This document shows positions 50,339 through 59,058 of a stretch of DNA of 64,000 bases, in pieces. Made by a program: the position numbers and the translations under genes. The stretch comes from Streptomyces massasporeus (GTDB lineage: Bacteria > Actinomycetota > Actinomycetes > Streptomycetales > Streptomycetaceae), in contig NZ_BMSE01000003.1 in NCBI RefSeq assembly GCF_014648995.1, positions 1 through 64,000 on the forward strand, given 5' to 3'. The notes under the pieces were generated by a model, which did not search any database, was not told the origin of the DNA, and saw nothing but the letters and a program-made list of their open reading frames with translations. Position 1 is the stretch's first letter, and each line of letters begins with the position of its first letter.

Positions 50339-51204
50339 CGGACCGCGCCCTCGCCGTCGTCCGGGCCGGTGCCCTCACCACCGTGCAGGACGCGGGCCGC
50401 CCCGGACACGCCCATCTCGGCGTACCCCGCTCCGGAGCGCTGGACCGGCCCGCCGCGGACCTCGTCAACCGGCTCGTCGGCAATCCGCCCGCGGCGGCCG
50501 TGCTGGAGACGACCCTCGACGGCTGTGCCGTACGCCCCCGTTCGGCCGTCACGGTGGCGGTGGCGGGCGCGCCCTGCCGGGTGACGGTGGACGGACGTCC
50601 CGTCGCCTGGGGCGCGCCGGTGCGCGTGCCCGCGGGGGCACTGCTGGACGTCGGACCCGCCGAGTCGGGCGTACGCGCCTACCTGGGGGTCTCCGGAGGC
50701 ATCGCGGTCGAGGCGGTGCTCGGCAGCCGGTCGACGGACCTGCTGTCGGGGCTCGGCCCGGCCCCTCTGACGGTCGGCACGGTGCTGCCCCTGGGACGGC
50801 CGTCGGGCGTGCACGCGCGTGTGGATGTCGCCCCGCAGCCGGCGCCACCGGCCGAGCTGGTGCTGCGGGTGACCCTCGGCCCGCGCGACGGCTGGTTCAC
50901 GCCGGAGGCCGTGGACACCTTCCGCTCCCGTGCCTACCGGGTGTCCTCCGCGAGCAACCGCATCGGGCTGCGCACGGAGGGACCCGCCCTGGAGCGGGCC
51001 CGGCCGGGCGAACTCGCCAGTGAGGGCATGGTGCTGGGTGCCGTGCAGGTCCCGCCGGACGGCAGGCCGGTGGTCTTCCTCGCCGACCACCCGACCACCG
51101 GGGGCTACCCGGTGATCGCCGTGGTCCGCGCCGCCGACCTCCCGGCCGCGGCCCAGGCGGTCCCGGGCACACCGGTTCGCTTCCTTGCCGTACGCCGCCG
51201 CTAG
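50335..51204 (+). CDS. pxpC: 5-oxoprolinase subunit C (KipA/biotin-dependent carboxyltransferase-like)
   Basis: A 289-residue KipA-type protein: AGALTTVQDAGRPGHAHLGVPRSGALDRPA at the start, YLGVSGGI, SNRIGLRTEGP and HPTTGGYPVIAVV near the end. It completes the PxpABC enzyme. It ends 34 bp before the convergent SGNH hydrolase gene with no obvious hairpin. This is the second 5-oxoprolinase system in the window. Confidence 0.94.
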   Translation: MTDRALAVVRAGALTTVQDAGRPGHAHLGVPRSGALDRPAADLVNRLVGNPPAAAVLETTLDGCAVRPRSAVTVAVAGAPCRVTVDGRPVAWGAPVRVPAGALLDVGPAESGVRAYLGVSGGIAVEAVLGSRSTDLLSGLGPAPLTVGTVLPLGRPSGVHARVDVAPQPAPPAELVLRVTLGPRDGWFTPEAVDTFRSRAYRVSSASNRIGLRTEGPALERARPGELASEGMVLGAVQVPPDGRPVVFLADHPTTGGYPVIAVVRAADLPAAAQAVPGTPVRFLAVRRR

Positions 51205-51238
51205 GCCCCGCGGTCGCAGGTGACCCGGACGATCGACC

Positions 51239-52144
51239 CTAGGCCGCGTCCGCCTGTTCCGGCACCGGCAGGGCGCCGAGCGCGGCGGACACCGCGGCCG
51301 AGGCCCTCAGGTCGAGCCGGGCGCTCGTGCCCCGGGCGCGGTGCCGGAGTTCGTCGGCGGCCAGGGTCAGAAGCTGGGGCAGCAGGTCGGTGCAGCGGCG
51401 CGCCACCCAGCCGGTGCCGGCCGTGGCCAGCCACCGCAGGCTCGCCGAGGTCGTCGGGGCGGGGAACTCGGGCTCGGGCGAGGGCGCGGGCCCCGTGGCG
51501 AGGCCGCGCTCGGCGAGCAGCGTGTGGAAGCGCAGGGCGAGTTGCCGGTGTCCGCGTTCTGAGGGGTGCAGCCGGTCCGCGCTCCACAGGGCACGGTCGG
51601 TGGTCCACTCGCCCTCGCACGCGTGCAGGTGCAGCGCGTCGTACCGCTCGGACAGGGCGTGCACCACCGTGTTCACGGCCCGTTGCCGCCGGGCGAGTGG
51701 GTTGGCGAGGGCCCCCGGAAGGCCGAGCATCCTGCCCGGGTCGGGCAGGCACGCGGTGAGCAGGACCGCCCCCGGTTCGGTGCAGGCCGCGTACACCTGG
51801 TCGAGCCGGGCGGCCACGGCCCGGATGTCGAAGGTGCAGCGCAGGGTGTCGTTGACGCCGACGACGACGGACACGAGGCCGGGCCGCAGCGCCAGCGCGG
51901 CGGGCAGCTGCCGCTCCAGCACGTCCCGGGTCTGTGAGCCGCTCACCGCCAGGTTGGTGAACCCGACCGGCTCCTCGGCGAGCCCGTCCGCGAGCAGCGC
52001 GGCCCAGCCACGCCACACCCCGTCACCGACGGGGTCCCCCACGCCCTCGGTGAGCGAGTCACCGAGGGCCACGAACCGCAGCGGCCGCCGGAACCGCGAG
52101 GATCCCTCGTACCGCGGGGGCCCCTCGACCCGCGGGGGTCTCAT
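51239..52144 (-). CDS. SGNH/GDSL-type esterase or acyl hydrolase
   Basis: A 301-residue SGNH hydrolase. Blocks: FVALGDSLTEGVGDP (catalytic serine), NLAVSGSQT (glycine), VGVNDTLR (asparagine) and DRLHPSERGH (aspartate and histidine). No signal peptide is seen. Its start overlaps the upstream glycosyltransferase stop by 4 bp, so it is the last gene of a three-gene overlapping operon. A role in removing acyl groups from a glycolipid or saccharide made by the two transferases is plausible but unproven. Confidence 0.9.
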   Translation of the reverse strand: MRPPRVEGPPRYEGSSRFRRPLRFVALGDSLTEGVGDPVGDGVWRGWAALLADGLAEEPVGFTNLAVSGSQTRDVLERQLPAALALRPGLVSVVVGVNDTLRCTFDIRAVAARLDQVYAACTEPGAVLLTACLPDPGRMLGLPGALANPLARRQRAVNTVVHALSERYDALHLHACEGEWTTDRALWSADRLHPSERGHRQLALRFHTLLAERGLATGPAPSPEPEFPAPTTSASLRWLATAGTGWVARRCTDLLPQLLTLAADELRHRARGTSARLDLRASAAVSAALGALPVPEQADAA

Positions 52145-53334
52145 GCCACGCCCCCGGGCACGAACGGCCGGGCCGGACGCACCGGGACGGCCGCGTCGTG
52201 CGCGGCGAGAAACGCGTCGACCGCCGCGTCCCAGCCGAAGCACTCCGCACGCGCGCGTGCCCCCTCGCGCCGGTCCGCCTCCAGGCGTTCCAGCAGCTGG
52301 TCCACGGCGTCCGCGAAGGCCTCCCCGTGGTCCGCGGCGACGGCCCCGGCGGAGCCGATCACCTCCGGCAGCGCGGACGACGCGCTCGCCACCACGGGCG
52401 TGCCGCAGGCCATGGCCTCCAGCGCGGCGAGCCCGAAGGTCTCGGCGGGCCCCGGCGCCAGGGCCACGTCGGCGGACGCCTGGAGCGCGCCGAGCAGTCC
52501 CCGGTCGGAAACGTGCCCGAGGAAGGTCACCGGCAGGCCGCTCTCGCGCGCCCGCTGTTCGAGCCGGGAGCGCAGCGGACCGTCTCCGGCCACCACCAGC
52601 ACGGCCCGCCGCCCGCGCCGCCGCAACGCCTCCAGGGCGTCCAGCGCCGTGCCGGGCCGCTTCTCCACGGACAGCCGCGAGCACATCACGAGCAGCGTCT
52701 CGCCCTCGCGCGCGTGCCGGGCCCGTACCTGCGGGTCGCGCAGCGCCGGGTGCCGCTGCACCAGGTCGACGCCGAGCGGCGCCCGGACGACGTTGCGGGC
52801 GCCGATCCGCACGAACTCGCGCTCGGCGAACTCGGTGGTGCACACCACGCGCGAGTAGGTGTGGGCCGTACGGACGTTGAGGGCGTCGGCGGCGCGCCGG
52901 GCGGCTCCCTCGGGCACGCCCCAGGTGCGCAGCACCCCGTCGGCCGTCTCGTGGGAGACCATCACGGACGGGACCCGGGCGCGCCGCGCCCACCTGCCGG
53001 TCCACCTCAGGGTCGTGCGGTCGGACACCTCCAGCCGGTCCGGCCCGAGCTCCTCCAGGAGCCGGGCCACCCGACGCTTGTCGGCGAGGACGCGGTATCC
53101 GCCGGTGCCGGGCAGCAGCGGCCCGGGGAGGGTGATCACCCTCCCCTGCTCGGTCTCGTGGTCGCTCATGCGCTCGCCGGGGATCACGAGGACGGGTTCG
53201 TGCCCCGCGGCCCTGAAGCCCTTGCCGAGTTCGCGCAGCGCGGTGCGCAGTCCGCCGGAGGAGGGGGCGACGAAGTTGGCGAGCCGGACGATCCGCAGCG
53301 CTTGGCGGTCGCTGCCGCGACGGACGTCGCTCAT
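52141..53334 (-). CDS. Glycosyltransferase family 4
   Basis: A 397-residue GT-B fold transferase. The acceptor half opens with VRLANFVAPSSGGLRTALRELG. The nucleotide-sugar half has RLSVEKRPGTALDAL and the E-x7-E region PAETFGLAALEAMACGTPVVAS. No membrane segment is seen. It overlaps both neighbours by 4 bp, so the three are translated together. The donor sugar is likely GDP-mannose or UDP-hexose; the sequence does not decide. Confidence 0.9.
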   Translation of the reverse strand: MSDVRRGSDRQALRIVRLANFVAPSSGGLRTALRELGKGFRAAGHEPVLVIPGERMSDHETEQGRVITLPGPLLPGTGGYRVLADKRRVARLLEELGPDRLEVSDRTTLRWTGRWARRARVPSVMVSHETADGVLRTWGVPEGAARRAADALNVRTAHTYSRVVCTTEFAEREFVRIGARNVVRAPLGVDLVQRHPALRDPQVRARHAREGETLLVMCSRLSVEKRPGTALDALEALRRRGRRAVLVVAGDGPLRSRLEQRARESGLPVTFLGHVSDRGLLGALQASADVALAPGPAETFGLAALEAMACGTPVVASASSALPEVIGSAGAVAADHGEAFADAVDQLLERLEADRREGARARAECFGWDAAVDAFLAAHDAAVPVRPARPFVPGGVA

Positions 53335-54458
53335 GCCGCCACCGCCGTCCTGCGCCCGGCGAGCACCTTCGTGTAGTGCCCGATCAGCCGGTCGCCGACG
53401 GCCGCCCAGGTGCGGCCCTCGACCGTGGCGCGTCCGGCGGCGCCGAAGGCGGCCCGCAGCCCGGGATCGGCGGCCAGGGACCGCACCGCGTCCCGGACCG
53501 CGGTCGCGTCACGCGGCGGCACGAGCAGCCCGGTGTGCCCGTGGGCGACCAGGTCCAGCGGTCCGCCCGCGGCGGGCGCCACCACCGGCAGGCCGCTGGC
53601 CATGGCCTCCTGGACCGTCTGGCAGAAGGTCTCGAAGGGGCCCGTGTGCGCGAAGACGTCGAACGAGGCGAAGACCCGGGCGAGGTCGTCACCGGTGCGC
53701 CGGCCGAGGAAGACGGCGCCGGGCAGGGCCTGTTCCAGGCCGGGCCGGCTGGGGCCGTCGCCGACGATCACGACCCGGACGCCCTCCAGGCCGCAGACAC
53801 CGGCGAGGAGTTCGACCTGCTTCTCGGGGGCGAGCCGGCCGACGTAGCCGACGATCAGCTCGCCGTTCGGGGCGAGTTCGCGGCGCAGGGCCTCGTCGCG
53901 CCGGTCGGTCCGGAAGCGCTCGGTGTCCACGCCGCGCGGCCACAGCTCGACCCGGGGCACTCCGTGGGTCGCCAGGTCGTCCAGGGCGGCGCTGGACGGG
54001 GCGAGGGTGAGGTCGGCGGCGCCGTGGACGGAGCGGATGCGCCGCCAGGCGGCGGCCTCTCCGGCGCCCATGTAGGTGCGGGCGTAGCCGGCCAGATCGG
54101 TCTGGTAGACGGCGACGGTGGGGATGCCGAGGCGGGCGGCGGCGGCCATGCCGCGTACGCCGAGGACGAAGGGGCTGGCGAGATGGACCACGTCGGCACG
54201 GTGCTCGACGAGGGTGGCGGCCAGGCGGCGGCTGGGGAGGGCGACGCGGACCTGGGGGTAGCCGGGGAGCGGGAGGGAGGGGACGTGGACGACGGGGCAC
54301 GGCGCGAAGGCGTCGGGCTTGTGCCCGGGCGCCGGGGCCGGGGCGACGACGACGGGGGCGTGACCGCGCTCGACGAGGTGCCGGGCGGTCTGGAACGCGC
54401 AGTGGGCCACGCCGTTCACGTCGGGGGGAAAGGATTCGGTCACGATGACGACACGCAT
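53331..54458 (-). CDS. Glycosyltransferase family 4, MgtA/PimB-like mannosyltransferase
   Basis: A 375-residue GT-B enzyme. It opens with VVIVTESFPPDVNGVAHC and contains DVVHLASPFVLG, VAVYQTDLAGYA, WPRGVDTERF, GYVGRLAPEKQVELL and ETFCQTVQEAMASGLPVVAPAAGGP. This set recalls the mycobacterial GDP-mannose-dependent mannosyltransferase MgtA (once called PimB), which acts on glycolipid acceptors at the membrane. It is the first gene of the operon with the second transferase and the SGNH hydrolase. No clear ribosome binding site precedes the ATG at 54458. Confidence 0.9.
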   Translation of the reverse strand: MRVVIVTESFPPDVNGVAHCAFQTARHLVERGHAPVVVAPAPAPGHKPDAFAPCPVVHVPSLPLPGYPQVRVALPSRRLAATLVEHRADVVHLASPFVLGVRGMAAAARLGIPTVAVYQTDLAGYARTYMGAGEAAAWRRIRSVHGAADLTLAPSSAALDDLATHGVPRVELWPRGVDTERFRTDRRDEALRRELAPNGELIVGYVGRLAPEKQVELLAGVCGLEGVRVVIVGDGPSRPGLEQALPGAVFLGRRTGDDLARVFASFDVFAHTGPFETFCQTVQEAMASGLPVVAPAAGGPLDLVAHGHTGLLVPPRDATAVRDAVRSLAADPGLRAAFGAAGRATVEGRTWAAVGDRLIGHYTKVLAGRRTAVAA

Positions 54459-54551
54459 ACCGGTGTTGTCGCCGGGCCGGACGTGGCCGCGTCAACGTGG
54501 ATCTGTCCGGCCGAGGAACGTCCTATGAGCGTTCTGAGGTGCACCCGCGCA

Positions 54552-54580
54552 GGTCAGGGGGTGGCCATGCCCTCCTGACC
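54552..54580 (-). terminator. Hairpin after the HEAT-like gene
   Basis: Arms GGTCAGGGGG and CCTCCTGACC pair over about 10 bp with one mismatch around a short loop. It lies after the stop of the gene ending at 54645 and about 95 bp before the glycosyltransferase start, so it likely separates the two minus-strand units. Confidence 0.55.
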
Positions 54581-54644
54581 CGCGGGTCACCCCACGTTCA
54601 CCCTGGAGGCGTGAATCCGCCCCCGCGTCCCCTCGGGCTGGGGG

Positions 54645-56063
54645 TCACACAGCGGTCTCCCCGGGACCGATCCGGCTGCGTACGGCCGTCTGCACCTCGG
54701 CCTCCTCGGCCGGGTCGGCGGCGAGCCGGCGCAGGCGCTCGACGACGCGGGCGTCTCCCGTCTCGGCGTGCCGGGCGGCGATCTCCCGGGTGGTCTCCTC
54801 GCAGTCCCACAGGCACTCGACGGCGAAGCCGGTGGCGAAGGAGGGGTCGGTGGCGGCGAGGGCCCGGGCGGCCCGGCCGCGCAGATGGGAGGAGGCGGTC
54901 TCGCGGTAGACGTGGCGCAGCACGGGAGCGGCGCAGGCGATGCCGAGCCGTCCGGTGCCGTCCACGAGGGTCCAGAGGGTCGGTGCATCGGGGCCTTCGC
55001 CCCGTACGGCCTCCCGTAGCGCCGCGAGGACCAGGTCGCGGTCCTGGACTCCGCCCCGGCAGGCGAGGACGCGGCCGGCGGCGGCGCCGAGCGCGTCGGG
55101 CCGCCGGGCCCAGCGGCGCGCCCGGTCCACCGCGGCCAGCGAGCGCATCCGCTCGAAGGCGTCGACGGCGGCGTCCACGACGAGCGTCGAACCGGTGGCC
55201 ACGGCGCCCTCGATCAGATCGAGGGCCTCGGGATCGTTGCCGTCGGCGAGGTACCTGAGGGCCGTGCAGCGGGCTCCGTCGGTGCCGTCCCGCGCCGCCC
55301 GGACGATCTCGGCCCGGTCCTCGGGGCCCGCCACGGCGGTCAGGCAGCGGGCGGCCGGCACATGGAGGGCGGCACCCCGATCGATGCCCTGCTGGGCCCA
55401 TTCGAAGACGGCTTGCACGCTCCAGCCCGGGCGGGGGCCGGACGGTCGCATCTGCCGCTGCCAGCGGTCGAAACAGCCCGTCTCGTGGGCGGCACGCACG
55501 CGTGCGGCGACGGATTCGCGCGGATCCTCGGCCCACAGCCGCCAGGGCCGGGGCTCGAAGGCGTCCCGGACGGTGGCGGCCAGCTCGGCATCGCCCTCCG
55601 GGTCCGCGGGGAACCGGGCGAGGACGGGTGCGGCGAGGGCGCGCAGTCCCGCGTCGTCGTCCCTGAGGGCCAGCTCGTCGAGGGCCCAGGCCCAGTTGGA
55701 GCCGTGGGCGGCGTACCTGCGCAGCAGCTCGAGCGCGTCCCGCCTGCCGTAGGAGGCGAGGTGCCCGAGAACGGCCAGGGCGAGCCCCGTGCGTGACTCG
55801 TCGCCGTCGAGGACGTCCTCGGCGCAGAAGAGATGGGCCTCGACCTCGTCCAGCTCGCCGCCCAGGTCGAGGAAGAGGCGGGCGTAGTAGAGGGAGCGGT
55901 TCTCCACCTGCCAGTCGTGGCGGGGATCGCGCAGCACACAGTGGTTCAGCGCCGCCAGCGCCTCGGGGCGCGGGGCGGTGAGCGCGTGCAGCGTGCCGTC
56001 GCCGCGGCCCCGCTGAAGCAGGCCGAGCAGCGTACCGCTGGGCGCTATGACCGGATCGAACAT
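54645..56063 (-). CDS. HEAT-repeat-like protein of unknown function
   Basis: A 472-residue soluble protein made of repeated Ala/Leu/Arg-rich helical pairs (for example CTALRYLADGNDPEALDLIEG, HLRGRAARALAATDPSFAT and VVERLRRLAADPAEEAEV), which suggests a HEAT/armadillo-like solenoid used for protein binding. No catalytic motif or export signal is visible. The ATG at 56063 has GAGG nine bases before it; the frame begins 5 codons earlier at a GTG without such a site. It appears to be transcribed alone. Confidence 0.82.
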   Translation of the reverse strand: MFDPVIAPSGTLLGLLQRGRGDGTLHALTAPRPEALAALNHCVLRDPRHDWQVENRSLYYARLFLDLGGELDEVEAHLFCAEDVLDGDESRTGLALAVLGHLASYGRRDALELLRRYAAHGSNWAWALDELALRDDDAGLRALAAPVLARFPADPEGDAELAATVRDAFEPRPWRLWAEDPRESVAARVRAAHETGCFDRWQRQMRPSGPRPGWSVQAVFEWAQQGIDRGAALHVPAARCLTAVAGPEDRAEIVRAARDGTDGARCTALRYLADGNDPEALDLIEGAVATGSTLVVDAAVDAFERMRSLAAVDRARRWARRPDALGAAAGRVLACRGGVQDRDLVLAALREAVRGEGPDAPTLWTLVDGTGRLGIACAAPVLRHVYRETASSHLRGRAARALAATDPSFATGFAVECLWDCEETTREIAARHAETGDARVVERLRRLAADPAEEAEVQTAVRSRIGPGETAV

Positions 56064-56363
56064 GGGAAACAGCCTCACATCAAGCGTCGACGCAACCGGG
56101 GACGTGTACTACCTGGCCGCGCGACAACACGTCGGAGTGCCCGCCGTTTCCTGCTTGCTGTAGACCATCTTCCTCTGCCTCTCGTCGGTGGCCCTTGCGG
56201 ACCGCGTCACGGCCCGCGCGGTGCGGCAACACCTGCCCAACCATCACGTCCGTGAACCACGTCGTCATGATGACTCGGCACTCTCGTCTGCCGCGACCGA
56301 AATTTCGGCGGCCCTGTACCGCCTCCCCCGTTTTCTGTGTCTTTGCTGGTCAGACCTGTCGGT
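56064..56363. other. 300-bp gap between the ankyrin and HEAT-like genes
   Basis: No gene is supported. It must hold the promoter of the HEAT-like gene (minus strand) and the end of the ankyrin gene transcript. An 11-bp palindrome GTCATGATGAC (56264-56274) and an A/T-rich patch CGAAATTTCGG (about 56298-56308), also nearly palindromic, are the only features that stand out. Confidence 0.4.
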
Positions 56364-56756
56364 TCAGTGCTCGCCGAACAGTTCGAGCAATTCCGTCCGG
56401 CCGAACATCCGGGCGGTGTCGACCGCCGAGGGCGTGCCGGCGGACGGGTCGGCGCCGCCCTCCAGAAGAGCCTTGATCACGTCCGATTCGCCCTTGAAGA
56501 CCGCTCCGGCGAGCGGGGTCTGGCCCCGGTCGTTGATCCGGTCGGCCTCGGCACCGCGCTCCAGCAGAGCGCGCACCGCGTCGGAGTGGCCGTGGTAGGC
56601 GGCGAGCATCACGAGCGAGTCGCCCCGGTCGTTGGTGAGGTTGGCCGGAACACCCGCGTCGACGTACGCCACGAGCGCCTCGGTCTGTCCCCGCCGGGCC
56701 AGATCGAAGATCTTGGTCGCCAGCTCCACGACCTCGGGGTCGGGGACTTCGGTCAT
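56364..56756 (-). CDS. Ankyrin-repeat protein
   Basis: A 130-residue soluble protein with about three ankyrin repeats: VAYVDAGVPANLTNDRGDSLVMLAAYHGHSDAVRALLERGA, DRINDRGQTPLAGAVFKGESDVIKALLEGGADP and a final AVDTARMFGRTELLELF. It probably binds a partner protein; short ankyrin proteins in Streptomyces often sit near catalase genes, but none is here. The ATG at 56756 follows a GGAGAGGCGG stretch. The frame is open to 56858. Confidence 0.88.
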   Translation of the reverse strand: MTEVPDPEVVELATKIFDLARRGQTEALVAYVDAGVPANLTNDRGDSLVMLAAYHGHSDAVRALLERGAEADRINDRGQTPLAGAVFKGESDVIKALLEGGADPSAGTPSAVDTARMFGRTELLELFGEH

Positions 56757-57054
56757 CGGACGGACCGCCTCTCCACTACGCATCGCCTCCGGTGCGTACG
56801 CCTGCAAGGGGCGCAGCCGTACGAGTGAATCGCCAGGGTACTGGCTCGCGCGGCACATGACCCGATGTGCCCGAGGTAAAGATCAGCACAGACCCGGACA
56901 AGCGCAACAGCCCGGCTGCACCGGACCCGGGACCACTCCGCCGCACGGGGGAAATAGTCCGAATTTCACCCAGTTGCACCTTTTATCGTATGGATACATC
57001 CTGTGAGCCTGGAAGTACTCATGGTGACTGTCCCCGCGAACCAGGAGAACTCAA
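56757..57054. other. Divergent gap before the small membrane protein gene
   Basis: About 298 bp without a supported gene. It is unusually A/T-rich at 56975-57002 (TTGCACCTTTTATCG followed by TATGGATACATCC), which probably marks the promoter of the 57055 gene, but I could not assign a sigma-factor consensus with confidence. Confidence 0.4.
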
Positions 57055-57249
57055 ATGATCCTCTCCATCTCAGGCGTGGTCCTGCTCGGCATCGTCGTCT
57101 TCATCTTCTTCCGCAAGGACGGACTGAAGGCGTCGCATGCCGTGGTCGCCATGCTGTTCGGCTTCTATCTGGCGAGTACGGCCATCGCTCCGAGCATCAA
57201 GGCGGGCGGCGAGAGCCTGGCGAGCCTCCTCGGCGGAATCAAGTTCTGA
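57055..57249 (+). CDS. Small two-helix membrane protein (64 residues)
   Basis: A short hydrophobic protein with two membrane helices (residues about 3-20 and 29-47), the loop FRKDGLKASH between them, and a Gly/Ser-rich end (GGESLASLLGGIKF). AGGAG precedes the ATG by 8 bases, supporting a real gene. It lies 52 bp before the SpoIIIE/FtsK-like gene, on the same strand, so the two may work together at the membrane. I do not know its function. Confidence 0.82.
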   Translation: MILSISGVVLLGIVVFIFFRKDGLKASHAVVAMLFGFYLASTAIAPSIKAGGESLASLLGGIKF

Positions 57250-57301
57250 CGACCCCGTCCGCCGTACGTATCCCGCCCGTACGCACTCACTGGAGGCAGT
57301 A

Positions 57302-58999
57302 GTGGCCCGGCGCCCCCTCCCCCGCATTCTGAGCAACGGCAGCGCACAGCTCGCCCGGAGCCGGGAGCTGGCCCGGACGGCCGCCGACAGCGCCACGGAC
57401 GTCCTCCACCCGCTGATCACGATCACGCGGGGTCTGCGCCGGCTGGCAGCGGCCGGGCGGCGCAGATGGGCCGAGACCCCCAAGGAGAGACGGGGGGCGC
57501 TGCTGTTCCTGGTGGCCTCCGTGATCCTGGTCGTGGCGCTGGTGCCGTACGGACCGCTGCTCGCCGCCATCACCCTGATGGCGGCGGCGGCCTGGCAGGG
57601 CCGGGACCGCTCTCCGGCGGCGTCCGACGGGCCCGACGAGTCGCAGACCCAGCGGCTGAAGTCGCTGTACGAGGCGCTCGTGCCGCACTTCTCCGCCGCC
57701 GAGGACCCCGAGCCGCTGTACTCCCACGGCGGCGCGTGGGACAAGGCCTTCCCCACCTACGCCTTCGACGGCGGGGGCCGGATCTCGCAGCTGGTGGTCC
57801 GCTACCCGGCGTACTTCACCGACGGCGAGGCCGAGGCCCGCGCCCGAGTCGAGCACCTTCTTGCGGCCAAGTCGGGCCGGGGCCGCGAATACCACTTCAC
57901 GTGGGACGAGGAGGGCAACCAGTTGACGGTCGGCGTGCTCCTGCCGCTGCCCGTCGACATCGCCGCCCAGCGTTTCGTCACCACCCCCGGCGAGACGGTC
58001 CTCGGCTTCACCGACCCCACCCGGGTCCAGCGCACCCTCCCCCTCACACTCGGGGAGAAGCAGCGGGACGTGCCGCCGGTCGTATGGCGCACGGGCCCGC
58101 GCTCCACCGAGCCGCACCTGCTGGCGCTCGGCCAGCCGGGCAGCGGCACCTCCACCCTGCTGCGGTCCATCGCGCTGCAGGCCCTGCTCCACGGCGACGT
58201 GGTGATCGTCGACGGCGGGGGCACCGGCGAGTACGCCTGCCTGACCGGCCGGGACGGCGTCCTGGCCGTGGAGGCCGGGCTGGCCGGGGTCACGGCCGGT
58301 CTGGAGTGGGTGGCGACCGAGACGGAGCGCCGCCTCATCGCCGCCAACCGGGCCCACCAGGCGGGCGACCCGCCGCCCGAGGACACCAAGCGCCCGCTGT
58401 GGGTCCTCCTCGACCGCCCGACGGCCTTCACCCATCTGGCCACGGCGGACGGCCGCAAGGACCCGCAGTACCTCCTCCAGGTCCCCCTCCGGCACGGCCG
58501 CCCGGCGAACGTGACGGTGGTCGTGGCCGACCAGCTGGACAGCCTCGACGCCCTCAGCGAGCCGGTACGCCAGCACACCCGCGCCCGCGTGGTCCTGGGC
58601 CCCGCGACGGCGGAGCAGCTCGAGTCGGTCCTGGGCGCACCCCCGCACACGACGCCGATCGACGAGCTCCCACCCGGCCGCGGTTACGCCCGGCTGGGCA
58701 GCGGCCCGGTCCACCGCCTCCAGGTCCCCGCCACCCCGAACCCCTACGACGACGCCACGCCCGACGCCCTGTGCGAGGCGGTCCTGGCCCTTCTCCCGCC
58801 GCGCACGACCCCTGCGGACGGGGAGACGATCCCGGAGCAGGACCAGTCGGAGGGCGAGCCGGAACGGGTACCGGCGGAGAGGGAACCGGAATCCGTGCCG
58901 GTGGCTCCGCAGGCGCCGGAATCAGAGCCGGAAGCGACCCCCGTTCTGGCCGAGGAGCCCCTGCAGAACCCGGGACCGGTGCTGACCAAGGAGAAGTAG
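57302..58999 (+). CDS. SpoIIIE/FtsK-like membrane protein with altered Walker A
   Basis: A 565-residue protein. A basic N-terminus is followed by one or two membrane helices (about 65-98), a soluble domain, then a P-loop-like region and an acidic Pro/Glu-rich tail (about 510-565). The P-loop reads GQPGSGTST (277-285): the lysine expected at position 283 is threonine. A Walker B-like VVIVDGGG follows. The overall layout recalls the FtsK/SpoIIIE/TraB translocase branch, but ATP hydrolysis is doubtful with this loop. GTG 57302 has GGAGG five bases upstream. A DNA pump, a nucleotide-binding scaffold, or a dead ATPase are all possible. Confidence 0.82.
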   Translation: MARRPLPRILSNGSAQLARSRELARTAADSATDVLHPLITITRGLRRLAAAGRRRWAETPKERRGALLFLVASVILVVALVPYGPLLAAITLMAAAAWQGRDRSPAASDGPDESQTQRLKSLYEALVPHFSAAEDPEPLYSHGGAWDKAFPTYAFDGGGRISQLVVRYPAYFTDGEAEARARVEHLLAAKSGRGREYHFTWDEEGNQLTVGVLLPLPVDIAAQRFVTTPGETVLGFTDPTRVQRTLPLTLGEKQRDVPPVVWRTGPRSTEPHLLALGQPGSGTSTLLRSIALQALLHGDVVIVDGGGTGEYACLTGRDGVLAVEAGLAGVTAGLEWVATETERRLIAANRAHQAGDPPPEDTKRPLWVLLDRPTAFTHLATADGRKDPQYLLQVPLRHGRPANVTVVVADQLDSLDALSEPVRQHTRARVVLGPATAEQLESVLGAPPHTTPIDELPPGRGYARLGSGPVHRLQVPATPNPYDDATPDALCEAVLALLPPRTTPADGETIPEQDQSEGEPERVPAEREPESVPVAPQAPESEPEATPVLAEEPLQNPGPVLTKEK

Positions 59000-59058
59000 C
59001 CACGGGCCTGAGGCCGCCGCCGGGCACGCACCCCCCGGCGGCCACCCCCCGTCTCCTC

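Noticed and set aside
49721..51204. KipI-KipA as a sporulation kinase inhibitor pair or an allophanate hydrolase
   Set aside because: The pair is in a complete pxpABC operon with 4-bp overlaps, which points to 5-oxoprolinase; no urea carboxylase genes are present.
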